Assembly: GCA_039090855.1 (NCBI GenBank)
Contig: CM076991.1
Coordinates: forward strand, 102,498,021 to 102,562,020
DNA: 64,000 nt
From: Macrothele yani
Taxonomy: Eukaryota > Arthropoda > Arachnida > Araneae > Macrothelidae
Reading direction: 5' to 3'
Positions 23,221 through 35,147 of this stretch are shown here, one piece after another. The first letter of the stretch is position 1. The number at the start of each line of letters is the position of its first letter. Below the pieces are notes generated by a model, which ran no database searches, had not been told where the DNA came from, and worked only from the letters and a program-made list of their open reading frames with translations. Made by a program: the position numbers and the translations under genes.

Positions 23221-23425
23221 ATGATAGTAGTTCTTTTATGATTTTTTCAGATCTCTAAGTACAACATATGAGGTATGTGTTTAAACTATATTTTACATCA
23301 TTAACGCCCACGAACCCACGGTTATGCACACGACACAAATGCACATGTGTAGCACGACAGTAGGTCAGACACATAAAAAACACCAGCGTGTAGTTAACAA
23401 TGGATAAACATAAAAGTATAATATA

Positions 23426-23907
23426 CACTCATAGACAAAACATTAGAGATAGGGGTGATGGGCAGTTGACATGGCGTTCTCACACGCAGAGTGGAACATA
23501 CCAAAACAGAACGCAGGCGATAGATAGGCGGACAGCAGGGCTTCTCAATTGTGTATCGCATTCGACGAAAATGGGTAAACCTGGTGATCAAAACAGAACG
23601 CAGTCGATAGATAGGCGGACAGCAGGGCTTCTCAATAGTGTATCGCATTCGACGAAAATGGGTAAACCTGGTGATCTGAGCGACTTTGATCGTGGACGCA
23701 TTTGTCAGCGCAAGACAGATGGGTCATTCTATTGCCCAAGTAGTAAGAACCCAAGGGTTTCTGAGGGCTACCGTATCAAGGGTGTACCGCGAGTATACCA
23801 TCGGTGGACATACCAACTTCCTGAGAGCAAACAGTGGCCGACCGCACACCATTGATGACCGGGGCCAACGTAGACTATCCAGGCTCGTAGAATGCGACCT
23901 CTTGGTA
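23426..23907 (+). mobile_element. Tc1-like fragment with internal duplication (family H)
   Basis: Starts at a TA with CACTCATAGACAAAACATTAG, a Tc1-type terminus. The segment ACAGAACGCAG...GTAAACCTGGTGATC is present twice in tandem (about 23503-23590 and 23591-23677). N-terminal transposase sequence follows in broken frames: LSDFDRGR, RQMGHSIAQVVRTQGFLRAT (HTH) and DDRGQRRLSRLV. It is cut at 23907 by the next element, and no right half was found beyond 30518. Confidence 0.7.
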
Positions 23908-24040
23908 ATGGGATGGGCAAAAGTAGGTTTATTGTTTTGAGTTCGCGAAACACAGAATTTATTCTTGTATTATTATTTATTTATTAGTTATTCTATTATT
24001 TATTTCTTGTTACAGAATTTGTTTTCTTCCCTTATACTCC

Positions 24041-25590
24041 AGACATCTTGAAAGGTACCAGAGTTCTTCCAGTCATCCCAGCAGAAGTTGCACATGCAAT
24101 CAAGAACATGAAACGGGAAAAGCTCCAGGAGAAGATGGAATTACTGTAGACATCATACAAGAAGCAAGTGGAGAAATCGAAACAGTACTCGCCCAAATTT
24201 TCACTAGATGCCTTAATGAAGGGAAGATTCCTGAGGATTGGAACAACGCTACAATGATCTTGCTACATAAAAAAACTGACATTGAGGATCTCAGGAACTA
24301 CAGACCTATCAGCCTCCTATCAGTGGTTTATAAAATCGTCACTAAAGTTCTTTCACACCGCTTGAAGGTAACACTGGGCATGGCGCAACCGAGAGAACAA
24401 GCTGGATTCTGGAGTGTCTACAACACAATAGATCATATCCACGTACTGAGAGAACTAATTGAAAGAGCGAGGGAATATGAACTTCCATTGTGCATGGCTT
24501 TTATCGATTATGAAAAAGCCTTTGATTCGGTAAAACCATCAGCAGTAACAATGGCTCTGAAATCCTGCGGTATTGAAGATACATACATTAATATTATTAA
24601 TAACATCTATGAAAATGCCAGTGCAAAGATTCGGCTGTTTGAAAATACAACACACATAAAAATTGGAAAGGGAGTGAGACAAGGTGACACCATATCTCCG
24701 AAGCTCTTTAATGCCACATTGGAAAATGTCTTTCAACCACTGAACTGGGAAAACAAAGGGATAAAAATTAATGGATATTATGTAACTCACCTTCATTTTA
24801 CTGATGACGTAGTCATTTTTGCAACTATCCCATCAGAGCTGCACAGTATGATCCAGGAACTTGCTGACAAGAGTAAAGAAGTGGGATTAAAAATGAACTT
24901 TCAGAAGACAAGAGTGATGTTCAATGCTTTTACAAGAAATGAAGATTTATCGATTGATGGAGAAAAGCTGGAGATAACAGACACGTACGTTTATCTTGGA
25001 CAGCAGATATCAAGTGAGGGTCACATTGGTGAAGAAATTAATCGGCGTACAAAACTTGCCTGGAGAGCTTTTGAAAGAAACAGCATAATTTTCAAGAGCA
25101 ATATGCCATTATGTCTTAAAAGAAAAGTGTTTGATTAATGCATCCTTCCAGTACTTACGTATGGTGCAGAGACGTGGACCTTAACTAAAAGAGATATACA
25201 AAGACTACAGACAACTCAAAGTAGCATGGAGAGGTGCATGCTTGGTGTAACCAGGAGAGATAAGAAGAGGAACTCGTGGATCCGAAAAATGACAAGAGTG
25301 GAAGACATCATGATCAGAGTTAAATCCATGAAATGGCAAAGGGCTGGACATACTGCCAGAAGGACAGACCTTCGATGTACAGCCAAAATTTTAGATTGGA
25401 TTCCAAGGGACAGGAAAAGACCCAGAAGAAAACCGCATGGGAGATGGGTGGATGAAATTCGAAAGTATGCGGGAGTGACATGGAGGAGACTGGCACAAGA
25501 CAGACCGTTGTAGAGGAAACTTGGGGAGACTTTCGTCCAGCAGTGGATTGATAATGGTTGACAATGATGATGATGATATTATTTATTTGT
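24041..25590 (+). mobile_element. RTE LINE, 5'-truncated (copy B)
   Basis: Starts abruptly within the RT-linker region and runs to the TGATGATGATGA tail at about 25566-25577. 5' truncation is usual for target-primed reverse transcription. It lies inside the element 23908-30518 and is younger than it. Confidence 0.85.
24254..25513 (+). pseudogene. RTE reverse transcriptase, nonsense mutations (copy B)
   Basis: One frame from 24254 with NYRPISLLSVVYK, VRQGDTISPKLFN and a catalytic box altered to FTDD (LHFTDDVVIFA; FADD in copies A and C). The frame is interrupted by TAA at 25136 (FD* for FDQC) and TAG at 25511. A frameshift just upstream (near 24110) separates it from the remainder of the RT N-terminus. 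Inactive. Confidence 0.82.
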
Positions 25591-25709
25591 ACAATTTGTC
25601 TTCTTATTATTTCGTACCCTTAGTTATGATTTATCTTCTAGGTAATATTGGCTGGTATTTTAACCAACGACAAACAAAAGTGGATTCTTAAACAATACTG
25701 GAAGACAGA

Positions 25710-26630
25710 GAATGCCAAAGGAGTTCGACAGAAATGGGCTGAATAATTTGATACACCTCCTCCAAGTAGACAAACAATTTACAGAATATGCGAAATATTT
25801 GAGGAAACTGGGTACATCTGCTATGCTATATACAAAAAGTGGTCGACCGGTCAGTGTTGTTACCCAGGAAAATGAAATGTTAGTGAGTCAGGCATTTACG
25901 AAGAGCCCCAAAACATCAAAACAAAGAGCTTCTAGTGAGTAAGGGATTTTCCGTAAATCTTTGTGTCGTCTAATGCAACGTTTGGGTTAGAAAATGTATT
26001 GACCAAGATTGCTTCATGGGTAATTAGAGGATGATCCGGATCGCCCTTTCCAATTCTGCGAAGTGAATAAAGAAAGACAAGGCAACGCTGGCATCCTTAA
26101 TAAAGAAACATGGTTCGACGAAGCTCATTTTAAACTTTCAGGTGCTTTAAATAGGCTCAACTGTGTCTGCTATTATAGAGAAAATCCCCATGTAACCATA
26201 GAAGGACAGTTGAATCAGCCGGGTATTACAGTTTGGACAGGTCTTTCGTGTAAAGGGATACTTGGATCTATTTTTTTTTTCGTACAACTGTTACACAGGA
26301 CCTTATCTTAACATGCTGAGGAACACTGTTTCACCACAATTACAGATAAATAATGATTATTTCTTCATTCAACGAGACGGGGCTCCTCCACGCTATTCCG
26401 TAACAGTGCATGAGTTTATTGATAAACAATTACTCAACAGGTGGATAGGTCAACGAGTGCCATTGAAATGGCATACACGTTAACCAGATCTCACCGTAGT
26501 GGACTTCTTCTTTTGATGTGCTGTCAAAGAGAATGTCTTTTCACGAAAACCACGTACCGTGGATATGATTCGCTGCATAAGAGAAGCATGTCAAGAAATT
26601 GATGCCAATAAAGAACTCTGTGCCAAAGTG
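25710..26630 (+). pseudogene. IS630-Tc1-mariner-type transposase, broken
   Basis: The N-terminal HTH-like part (MPKEFDRNGLNNLIHLL...SGRPVSVVTQENEMLV) is followed after stops by the catalytic core: WFDEAHFKLSG (first Asp), GITVWTGLSCKGILG, FIQRDGAPPRYS (second Asp) and, past a TAA, PDLTVVDFFF with the third acidic site as Asp. DGAPP..YS with RWIGQR and FSRKPRTVDMIR is the pattern of a transposase family abundant in arthropods and often annotated as Tc3-like. The tail resumes after hAT-2 at 30326 (VASRLQGMC). Multiple stops make it a pseudogene. Confidence 0.72.
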
Positions 26631-27687
26631 TGCTTGAGCAGTGGCGCAGGAACGGGGGTACAGGGGTACAATCTACCCTCCAATTTTTGGAGAGGGGTAC
26701 ATTAAAATCTACTGTACCCCCCTCCCCAGATATGAGCAAACACAAACCAATCATTCATAAAGAGTGAACTGTAAAATTTATATGCTACTTATTTTTTTTA
26801 TTCTCTTTTTTTTTTTTTTAAATATCACGGGTCATCTGGGTTTTTTTTATATCCGAAGCTGCTTGTAGTGGGAGGCTTTTCATCCACTAAAAACTGGACA
26901 ACCATCTGGAAAACTCCAGCAAATTAGTTCTGCAGGGAAACGACGAGTGCGAGGTTTTTGTTAATAACTTCAAACAGCATATGGTAGGGCTTGATAACAT
27001 ACTTGTGATCAGTGTTTCTTTTCTCTTAAAATTCCATGCATCTTGATCAGGTCGTCCTTTCTGTACTTTAAAAAAAAATTAATGCACAAGTGGACATTTC
27101 AGCGCCCGCAGCCCCGGCACTAAAATTGTTTTCTGTCTTAAGATCTGTAGCAATACAACAAGTGCATTACGGATTTCACATACCACTCATGGAACTCCAA
27201 TTCCTCGATATCTCCACCATCATTTAGCTTTGCATCAGACCAATGTGCTTTTTACATCAGTTGTCAGCCTATGTATCGTTCAAAGTTTTTAATATAGACT
27301 TCATAATGCTTCAATGGTACTATCTTCGCGGGTAGAGCAATTATTATCTTACGGCGGTTTTACTTTATTAACGTAAACAAAAATGATAAATTTAATTCGT
27401 TCTTGTAAAGAGTTATATAACATTTTCTAAGAAATCCCTCTTTTCCAAACCCTGCTGACAGAAATTCATCTTAATGTTGACTTGCTCCTGCTCAATATTT
27501 TAATGGAAAAAAAAAGTACAAAAACTAACAAGAGAGAACACACAAAAAAAGCTTCTCCATTCATTTTCTGATAACAAATTAATAATGTGAACTTTTTGTC
27601 AGCAATAAAAATAATAATGGTAATGATTAATAATAATATGATGATAACAATGTTCATTCGGGTGAATTCCTGATCAGTATACGATCA

Positions 27688-30183
27688 GTATTGAAGAATT
27701 TTATGAGGAAATTTGTCATCTAAATAATAAAGGTAAGCAGCACTTGAAAATAATTATGGGAGATTTCAATGCAAAAATAGGGCAACGGCAACAGAATGAA
27801 ACTTCAGTAGGTAAATTCGGTCACGGCAACAGAAACCAGCGTGGAAATACTCTCATTGAGTTTGCAGAGGCAGAAGGGTTTTTCATCTTGAACTCCTTCT
27901 TCAAGAAAAAGCCACACAGGAAATGGACATGGAGACATCCAAATGGGACGACAAGTGAAATTGATTTTATTATGTGTAACAAAAAATTCATCATAGAAGA
28001 CTGCAGTGTGCTAAACAAGTTCAACACAGGTAGTGACCATCGATTGGTGAGATGTAAGATGCACCTCAACACTAAACTTGAACGTGGCAAGCTCATAAGA
28101 CAAACAAAATCTATTGACATAACCAACCTTAAAAAACACCATAATACCTTCAAGTTGGAACTGAAGAATAGGTTCTCTGCTTTAGAAGGCCTAACATCGG
28201 AAGAAGTGGACATCTCTGAAGTTAACAGAAAAGTAACCAAAGCTCTTATGGAAACAGCAACAAAATTAGCTGGGTCTAAGAACAAGTTGCATGTAAATAA
28301 ATTATCAGGAAAAACGAAAATGTTGATGCAAAAAAGAAGAGAGATGAGGACAACTAAAGAAGATGTGACTTCCAAAGTGGAATATATAGAGCTATGCAAG
28401 ACAGTACGAAAAAGTATCACTGAAGACGTAAGAAAATTCAACTGTGAACTAGTGAGGAAAGCAATTGAAAACAACCAAAGCCTAAAGATAGCAAAGGGAC
28501 ATCTCAGTAAGGGAAGAAAACAGATTATGGCACTGAGAAAAGAAGATGGTTCTGTAACAAGAAATAGAGGCGAAATTTTGACAAGGGTGAAAGATTTCTA
28601 CTCCAAATTATATGAAAGGGATGATACATGCACTCCAGACATCATGAAAGATACCAGTACCAGAGTTCCTCCAGTCCTTCCAGCAGAAGTTGCACATGCA
28701 ATCAAGAACATGAAGCTGGGAAAAGCTCCAGGAGAAGATGGAATTACTGTAGACATCATACAAGAAGCAAGTGGAGAAATCGAAACAGTACTCGCCCAAA
28801 TTTTCACTCGATGCCTTAATGAAGGAAAGATTCCTGAGGATTGGAACACCGCTACAATGATCCTGCTACATAAGAAAGGTGACATTGAGGATCTCGGAAA
28901 CTACAGACCTATCAGCCTCCTATCAGTAGTTTATAAAATCTTCACTAAAGTTCTTTCACACCGCTTGAAGGTAACACTGGACATGGCTCAACCGAGAGAA
29001 CAAGCTGGATTCAGGAGTGGCTACAGCACAATAGATCATATCCATGTGCTGAGAGAACTAATTGAAAGAGCGAGGGAATATGAACTTCCATTGTGCATGG
29101 CTTTTATCAATTATGAAAAAGCCTTTGATTCGGTGAAACCATCAGCAGTTACAACGGCTCTGAAAACCTGCGGTATTGAAGATGCATACATTAATATTAT
29201 TAATAACATCTATGAAAATGCAAGTGCAAAGATTAGGCTGTTTGAAAATACAATACACATAAAAATTGGAAAGGGAGTGAGACAAGGTGACACCATATCT
29301 CCGAAGCTCTTTAATGCCACATTGGAGGGTGTTTTTCAGTCACTGAGCTGGGAAAACAAGAGGATAAAGATTAATGGAGATTATCTAACCCACCTTCGTT
29401 TTGCTGATGACGTAGTCATTTTTGCAACTAGCCCATCAGAGCTGCAGAGTATGATCCAGGAACTTGCTGACAAGAGTAAAGAAGTGGGATTAAAAATGAA
29501 CTTTCTGAAGACAAAAGTGATGTTCAATGCTTTTACAAGAAATGAAGATTTATCGATTGATGGAGAAAAGCTGGAGATAACAGACACGTACGTTTATCTT
29601 GGACAGCAGATATCAAGTGAGGGTCACATTGATGAAGAAATTAATCGGCGTACAAAACTTGCCTGGAGAGCTTTTGGAAGAAACAGCATAATTTTCAAGA
29701 GCAATATGCCATTATGTCTTAAAAGAAAAGTGTTTGATCAATGCATCCTTCCAGTGCTTACGTATGGTGCAGAGACGTGGACCTTAACTAAAAGAGACGT
29801 ACAGAGGCTGCAGACAACTCAAAGTAGCATGGAGAGGTGCATACTTGGTGTAACCAGGAGAGATAGGAAGAGGAACTCGTGGATCCGAAAAATGACAAGA
29901 GTGGAAGACATCATGATCAGGGTTAAATCCCTGAAATGGCAATGGGCTGGACATACTGCCAGAAGGACAGATCATCGATGGACAGCCGAAATTTTAGATT
30001 GGATTCCAAGGGACAGGAAAAGACCCAGAAGAAGACCACATGGGAGATGGGTGGATGAAATTCGAAAGTATGCAGGGGTGACATGGAGGAGACTGGCACA
30101 AGACAGACCGTTGTGGAGGAAACTTGGGGAGACCTTCGTCCAGCAGTGGATTGATAATGGTTGACAATGATGATGATGATGAT
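27688..30183 (+). mobile_element. RTE LINE, 5'-truncated but with longest open frame (copy C)
   Basis: Begins inside the endonuclease domain (EEFYEEICHL, about 27690) and ends with TGATGATGATGATGAT at 30167-30182. It sits inside hAT-2, making it among the youngest insertions of the nest. Target duplications are not obvious (perhaps ATACG). Confidence 0.88.
27690..30164 (+). pseudogene. RTE endonuclease (partial) - reverse transcriptase, open frame
   Basis: Uninterrupted from about 27690 to the stop at 30164 (first ATG at 27744 gives 806 residues). The second half of the endonuclease is present (MGDFNAKIG, SEIDFIMCN, SDHRLV) but the N-terminal motifs with the catalytic Glu are lost by truncation. 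The RT is complete: GKAPGEDGIT, NYRPISLLSVVYK, QAGFRSGYST, VRQGDTISPKLFN and LRFADDVVIFA with intact FADD. The C-terminus ends QQWIDNG as in other copies. It has no promoter of its own; with half an endonuclease it is not autonomous. The open frame suggests recent insertion compared with copies A, B, F and G. Confidence 0.85.
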
Positions 30184-30533
30184 ACGTATTTTATAAAAAC
30201 TCTAATATACTACCCCCCCCAAAAAAAAAAAAATTCGGAGGGGTCATCCATAGATGACTTAATCCTTGAGATGTAAGGTTCATGAGCTTGTACCCCCTAA
30301 ATCAGAAAGCGTTCCTACGTCACTGCGCTTGAGTGTTGCAAGTAGACTACAAGGGATGTGTAAATAATGAATGCCGACAAATCGAGCACTTACGAGATTG
30401 TTCCTAAGTGCAGTGTGCCATTGTGACATTCTTTTGAGTTAATAAAGCTGTTGTTATAATCATAACCTACATGTCTTTATCCATACGAACAACTGAAACC
30501 TACTTTTGCCAAGCCCTGTATTACGAAAAATAC

Positions 30534-31335
30534 GGTAATTGTTCAGTAAGGATTGATGTGTATTTTGTTTTTATATCCACGATGGCGAGGATGGTATGGG
30601 AAAATAATAGAGGAAGAAGAATCTGCGGATCAGTACGACGATTTCAGGAAGCGGTGAAGGTAGTTCTTTTTCACAGAAGAGAAGAAAAATCGAACTGATT
30701 TTTCATGTTGTCAACTAAGGTTTTTCCCACACAGATGACTGATTTATTTGGCTCTATTAATTATGTATAATGGAACGCAAACGACGTCGCCATTTTTATT
30801 TACTCAGATCCAGTAACTATGGATTCGAGCCGGAGACAAAGAAATGAAAAATTATAAAAGAATCGAAAGGCTTGACGCAAATTCATGCATATGCATGAAT
30901 TTTCACTTATGAATTACTTTTTCCTTGCTTTGCACTTTTTCCAGAAGATTATATTATTAATGCGGATGTCACTATAAATTCTGTGAAACAAAGGCACTCG
31001 ATGAAGAAAAAGATTACATAAATTTAAGCGTTTCCATGAACTCCACTCAACTGTAATTAATATAAACTTATCTGCTACAGCAAAACATATTTGTAAAGAA
31101 GAAATGATTTATGCAGGGAGATCAGAAATGGAATTTAGAATATCCCCCTCTCCAAAAGAGGGCGGGGATTTGAACAAAAGGACACAATAGAAGTCAGATA
31201 AGGTTCCTTTATTTAATACCTCTGTAGTCTGTTTCATTTCAGGAGCCATTAACTATCATAAGTTGCATAATTACGCAATTAGTTAATACCCTTATTTGTA
31301 TGCTGGTAGATCATCGCTACCTTTTCACTAAAGAG
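30534..31335. other. No gene recognised
   Basis: AT-rich unique-looking sequence after the nested elements. The only local structure is GCATATGCATGAATTTTCAC near 30885-30905 with short palindromes. No supported gene. Confidence 0.35.
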
Positions 31336-31339
31336 TTAA

Positions 31340-32310
31340 AATGCAAATATATTATTCAAAAAGTTAGTAAAATCATGCAATGCATTGCTTATGATACGCT
31401 CTCCAACATACCGGAAATAATTACTCAAGTTATGAGGATAATGGCTGTGGAATAAATCTCGCTCTTGTGCCCTGACCTTTGACCCCATTTCCATGATATT
31501 CAACAGAACCGGTTTAGTAACTTCTGGAACAACATGGTAAAGTTTTGTCGCAATCGAAGCATTTTTTACACCTTCCAACCGTACGTTGAAGAACCGCACA
31601 TGATCTAGCTTTGTTTGTCTGTCTGTATGAAGGCACGATAACTCGCGAAAAAAAGGCTCGATTTCGATGAAATTGTAGTATGTGGTAGGGGACAACCTAG
31701 GGACGAACCCTATTGAAAATAGGAGAAATGGGGTCAAAGGTCAGGACATAGGAGCTGGATCCATACCATCGCCCTTATGCTTCATAACTTACGAAAAAAT
31801 GCTTCGATTGTAACAAAACTTTATCATGTTGTTCCTGAGGTAAACTGAAACAATTCTGTTTAATATCATCGAAATGGAGGGCACAGAAGCGAAATTTATT
31901 CCACAGCCTCTCCGAAAGAGGGAGGATTAATAACTTCAGTAATGGTTTCTGGTATTTCCTCATAACTTGAGTAATAACTTGAGTAGTAACTTGAGTAATG
32001 TTTTTTGGTATGTTGGAAAGCGTATCATAATCAATGCATTGCATGATTTTACTAATTTGTTACGTAAGTTATGACGCATAAGGGCGATGGAATGGATCCC
32101 GGTCCCATGTCCTGACCTTTGACCCCATTACGCCCATTTCCAACAGGGTTCGTCCCCAGATTGTCCCTTACCACATACTAAAATTTCATCGAAATCGAAT
32201 AATTTTTACGCGAGTTATCGTGCGGACAGGAAGGCAGACAGAAGAACTGACAAAGCTGGAGCATATACGCTTCTTCGACCTACGGTTGGAAAGCGTAAAA
32301 AGTACTACGA
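31340..32310 (-). repeat. 146-bp repeat family, block 4 (mixed orientation)
   Basis: DR1-like cores in both orientations: TGACCTTTGACCC at 31473 and 32113, GGGTCAAAGGTCA at 31731. The outer modules TATCATAATCAA.. and GGAGCATATACGCTTCTTCG (32258-32277) match the inner and outer ends of blocks 1 and 2. Apparently two head-to-head or nested copies. Confidence 0.7.
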
Positions 32311-32395
32311 ATACGGAGAAAGATAATCTAAAGTAGAGAAAACGTTACATACCTGCGAGAAGTACGAGGGAGAATCAAAAAGTAAAGGCATCATA

Positions 32396-33661
32396 CAGTA
32401 GTGCCCAAAATTGTGGAAACCTTTTGGAAATAGTGCATTTTTGAGGTTTGATGGCTCATAACACCACTTCCTTTGGCGTGATACCATAAAATTATATATC
32501 AATTGAAAGATAATTTCATCAAGAATGTAATGCAATAACTTTTATGAAAGATTTTGTATTAGAATAGCAGTGATAAAGAAGAAAATTGTGATACACATAG
32601 AAAAAAGGAGAAAAACAATTTAGCGTTAATTACGGCCTTACAACGCCTTCCCATGGAGTGAACCAAGTTTTTTAGTTCTGCAGCTGTTATAATGTGAAAC
32701 CAAGATTGAATTATTGCTTCTATTAATTGGGTTTTATTGCTGGGTTGCTTCTGACTAACAAGTTTCTTTAGTCGGCTCCATAGATTTTCGATGGGGTTAA
32801 GGTGTGGGCTATTCCCAGGCCATTCCAGCAGTGGAATACGATTATCTTGAAACCACTTTTTGCACACAGCAGCAACATGACATGGAGCTCAATCCTGATG
32901 AAATAAAAAATGCTTCATTATCTTGGAAAAGATCACGTGCGGAAGGCTTCCGTTTGGGCTCAAGTATTTCATTAATGTATTTTTGGCCATTTATGTTCCC
33001 ATTATTCACGCAAATTCTGCCTACACCTTTTAATGTCATACAACCCCTGATCATAACACTAACTGGGTGTTTCACGGTTCATGTAATGCAATCAGGATGC
33101 AAATCTTCTCCGATTTTTCTCCTTACTTATTTTATACCACCACTACCAAACAGGGAGATTTTGGTCTCATCACTGCAAATAACACTGTCCTATTGTTCTG
33201 CTTTCCAGTTAACAAGGGTTTTAGCCCAGTTTAATCTTTTTGATCAAAATGGCTTTTTTCGTGGAATTCTAGCTTTTAGACCAAGTTCCTGCAGTCTGCG
33301 CCGAACAGTCCTTGCACTTAACTTCACATTGCATTGCGCCATTTCATCTTGTATACACCCAAATGATTTTCTTCTGCCACCTAAGCACAGTCTCTTAATT
33401 CTTCTATCATCACTTGCTGCTGTGCACCTTTTCTTGCCTTTACCAGTCTGGTTTTGTAGTGACTGAGTCTCGTTATACCTCTTCAAATAATTTAGAAAGG
33501 CCACCTTTGGTTAAGTTTCCACCAATTTTTCTATTAATTTCTTTATAATTGAAGCCTTATTCACTTAATAGTACTATTTTACATTGCTTTCTGGGTGACC
33601 AGTCAAATCTTTGCGGCATTTCTTCAATTTTATTACGTTTTACAAACTCACTAAATCAAAG

Positions 33662-33698
<37 letters not shown>

Positions 33699-34034
33699 CA
33701 ACATCCTTGATAGTAATCATATAACACACTGACAAATGTCCTCCTCTCAGCTCCAATACATGACATCAATAGCTGAATCCTACAGTGACCTGATGGGCTC
33801 ATGGCCAAAACAAGATGACACCTGATTGGCTCTCTGAACACTCATGCTCATTGGCTACATTCAAATGAAGGAAAGCTACTTCATATAAACTTAAGCAAGT
33901 TGTGCTTCCTTTTTCCGGTTATTTGGCTATAGCTTTTCATACAATACAGGTAATAGATAATTTTGATGAAATTATCTTTCCATTGATATATATGTATTAC
34001 TCCAAAAGGTTTCCAGAATTTTGGCCCAGTACTG
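32396..34034 (-). mobile_element. Tc1-like element, family F, nested in mariner
   Basis: Left end CAGTAGTGCCCAAAATTGTG and right end (reverse complement) CAGTACTGGGCCAAAATTCTGG, both continuing into GAAACCTTTTGGA; TA flanks at 32394-32395 and 34035-34036. A (CA)n microsatellite at 33661-33695 lies within it. Confidence 0.88.
32559..33619 (-). pseudogene. Tc1-like transposase, broken (family F)
   Basis: Start probable at 33619 (MPQRFDWSPRKQ). The DNA-binding region continues in 33504-33244 (DDRRIKRLCLGGRRKSFGCI, KLSARTVRRRLQELGLKARI). The catalytic core is fragmentary: KHPVSVMIRGCMTLKGVGRI in one frame and IPLLEWPGNSPHLNPIENLW with the Glu in another (32867-32559). The first and second Asp segments are in frames with stops. 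Inactive. Confidence 0.78.
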
Positions 34035-34059
34035 TACATTTCATTGTTGGTAACTATGA

Positions 34060-35010
34060 GAAAATGAATATAACTGTTGTCTCCCTTCTCCACATATTCC
34101 CTCTGCAAGTCGATGCACTTCTTGTATCGTTCCACTATTCACCTGACTTAGCCCCTTGTGATTTCTTCACTCTTTGGGAGAAGGAGCTTTTCGGCTCCTC
34201 CCGAATCCAGGTCTGCACCGCATCCTAACGTCATCATCAGAGGTAAACCTAAAGCCTGTTTAAGTGGGCCAAAGACGTGATAATCACATGGCGCCAGATC
34301 AGGGCTGTAAGGAGGATGTGGAAGACGTTCAGACGGCAACTATTGTGCTGCATCCACCGTTGCGGCCACAAGAGGGGGACGTGCATTGTCATAGTGCAGC
34401 AGGACAATTTTTGACAGCATTCCTCTTCCTTTATCGCAAATTGAAAGTCTCAGTTGCTCTCTAAACATAGCACAGTACGTTGCACTGGTGATCATTTGTC
34501 CGTGTTCTGGAAAGTGTGCCAGAATAGGACCCTTCATGTTTCAAAAGAAGGTCAGCATGATTTTCTTGGGCTGAGGGCTGTCGTTTGAATTTCTTCTTTA
34601 CTGGAGAAAGACGGGTGTTCCCACTGCATGCTTTGTCTCTTGCTTTCCGGTTCACTTAAATGAACCCATGTCTCGTCACCCGTGACAATCCGCTCCAAAG
34701 CCCTCGGATCTTCTTCATAGCGTTTCAGGAGTTGGGTCGCAACTTTCAAGCGCTGTTGCTTGTGGAGATCAGAAAGCTATTTGAGTGCCCATCTTGGGCA
34801 ACTTTACGGTATCCCAAGTCATCATGCACTATGTCATGCGCGCATCCATGGCTGATATCCAAATATGCAGAAACAGCGGACAGCCGAATCCGTCGGTCTT
34901 CTCTGATCAAGCCATTCGCCTTGTCGATTTGGAATTGTGTGTGCAAAGCTCATGGCCGACCAAAACGAGCTTCGTCTGTTAAATTTGTTCTTCCCGCTTT
35001 AAACCTTTCA
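34060..35010 (-). pseudogene. mariner transposase, DDxD type, frameshifted
   Basis: Pieces in order on the minus strand: HTH-like DKANGLIREDRRIRLSAVS with DIVHDDLGYRKV (34946-34746); VATQLLKRYEEDPRALERIV and VTGDETWVHLSEPESKRQSM with the first catalytic Asp (34749-34552); LSKIVLLHYDNARPPLVAAT with the second Asp (34537-34340); HPPYSPDLAPCDYHVFGPLK with the third Asp (34339ff); and MERYKKCIDLQREYVEKG at the C-terminus. The DETWVH, HDNARPH and SPDLAPxDYH motifs are diagnostic for mariner. Four frame changes make it inactive. Confidence 0.85.
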
Positions 35011-35147
35011 ACCCATTACTAAACTTTTCGTTGAGTCTGGCTGTTTTCACTTGCATACTGAACCACCATCCGTCGGTGAATTTAAGTGGGTTTCACTTCC
35101 AATGCCCAAACAAATCTCACTACGGCGAGTTGTCTAACAATGGTGCA

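Larger units (their letters stand above)
26639..30325. mobile_element. hAT element (hAT-2) containing a LINE
   Basis: Ends CAGTGGCGCAGGAACG and, reverse complemented, CAGTGACGTAGGAACG are a hAT-type TIR. Direct repeats TGCTTGAG (26631-26638) and CGCTTGAG (30326-30333) are an 8-bp duplication with one mismatch. Joining the two flanks restores the disrupted transposase reading of the host element. The hAT's own sequence (about 1.2 kb) has no transposase ORF, so it is nonautonomous. Confidence 0.85.
23908..30518 (+). mobile_element. IS630-Tc1-mariner element split by two later insertions
   Basis: Left end ...GGGCAAAAGTAGGTTTATTG at 23922ff; the reverse complement of the right end reads ...TTGGCAAAAGTAGGTTTCAG. 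TA flanks both sides (23906-23907, 30519-30520). Without the LINE (24041-25590) and hAT-2 (26639-30325, itself with a LINE), about 1.3-1.4 kb remains, a normal length for the superfamily. Its transposase is described separately. Confidence 0.72.
32363..35010 (-). mobile_element. mariner element split by a Tc1-like insertion
   Basis: Mariner coding sequence occupies 35010-34060 on the minus strand. Its 3' flank continues to 34035, is interrupted by the Tc1-like element 32396-34034, and appears to resume at 32395-32363, where GAGGGAGAATCAAAAAGTAA looks like a mariner terminal sequence. The opposite TIR near 35.0-35.1 kb was not identified. Confidence 0.6.
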
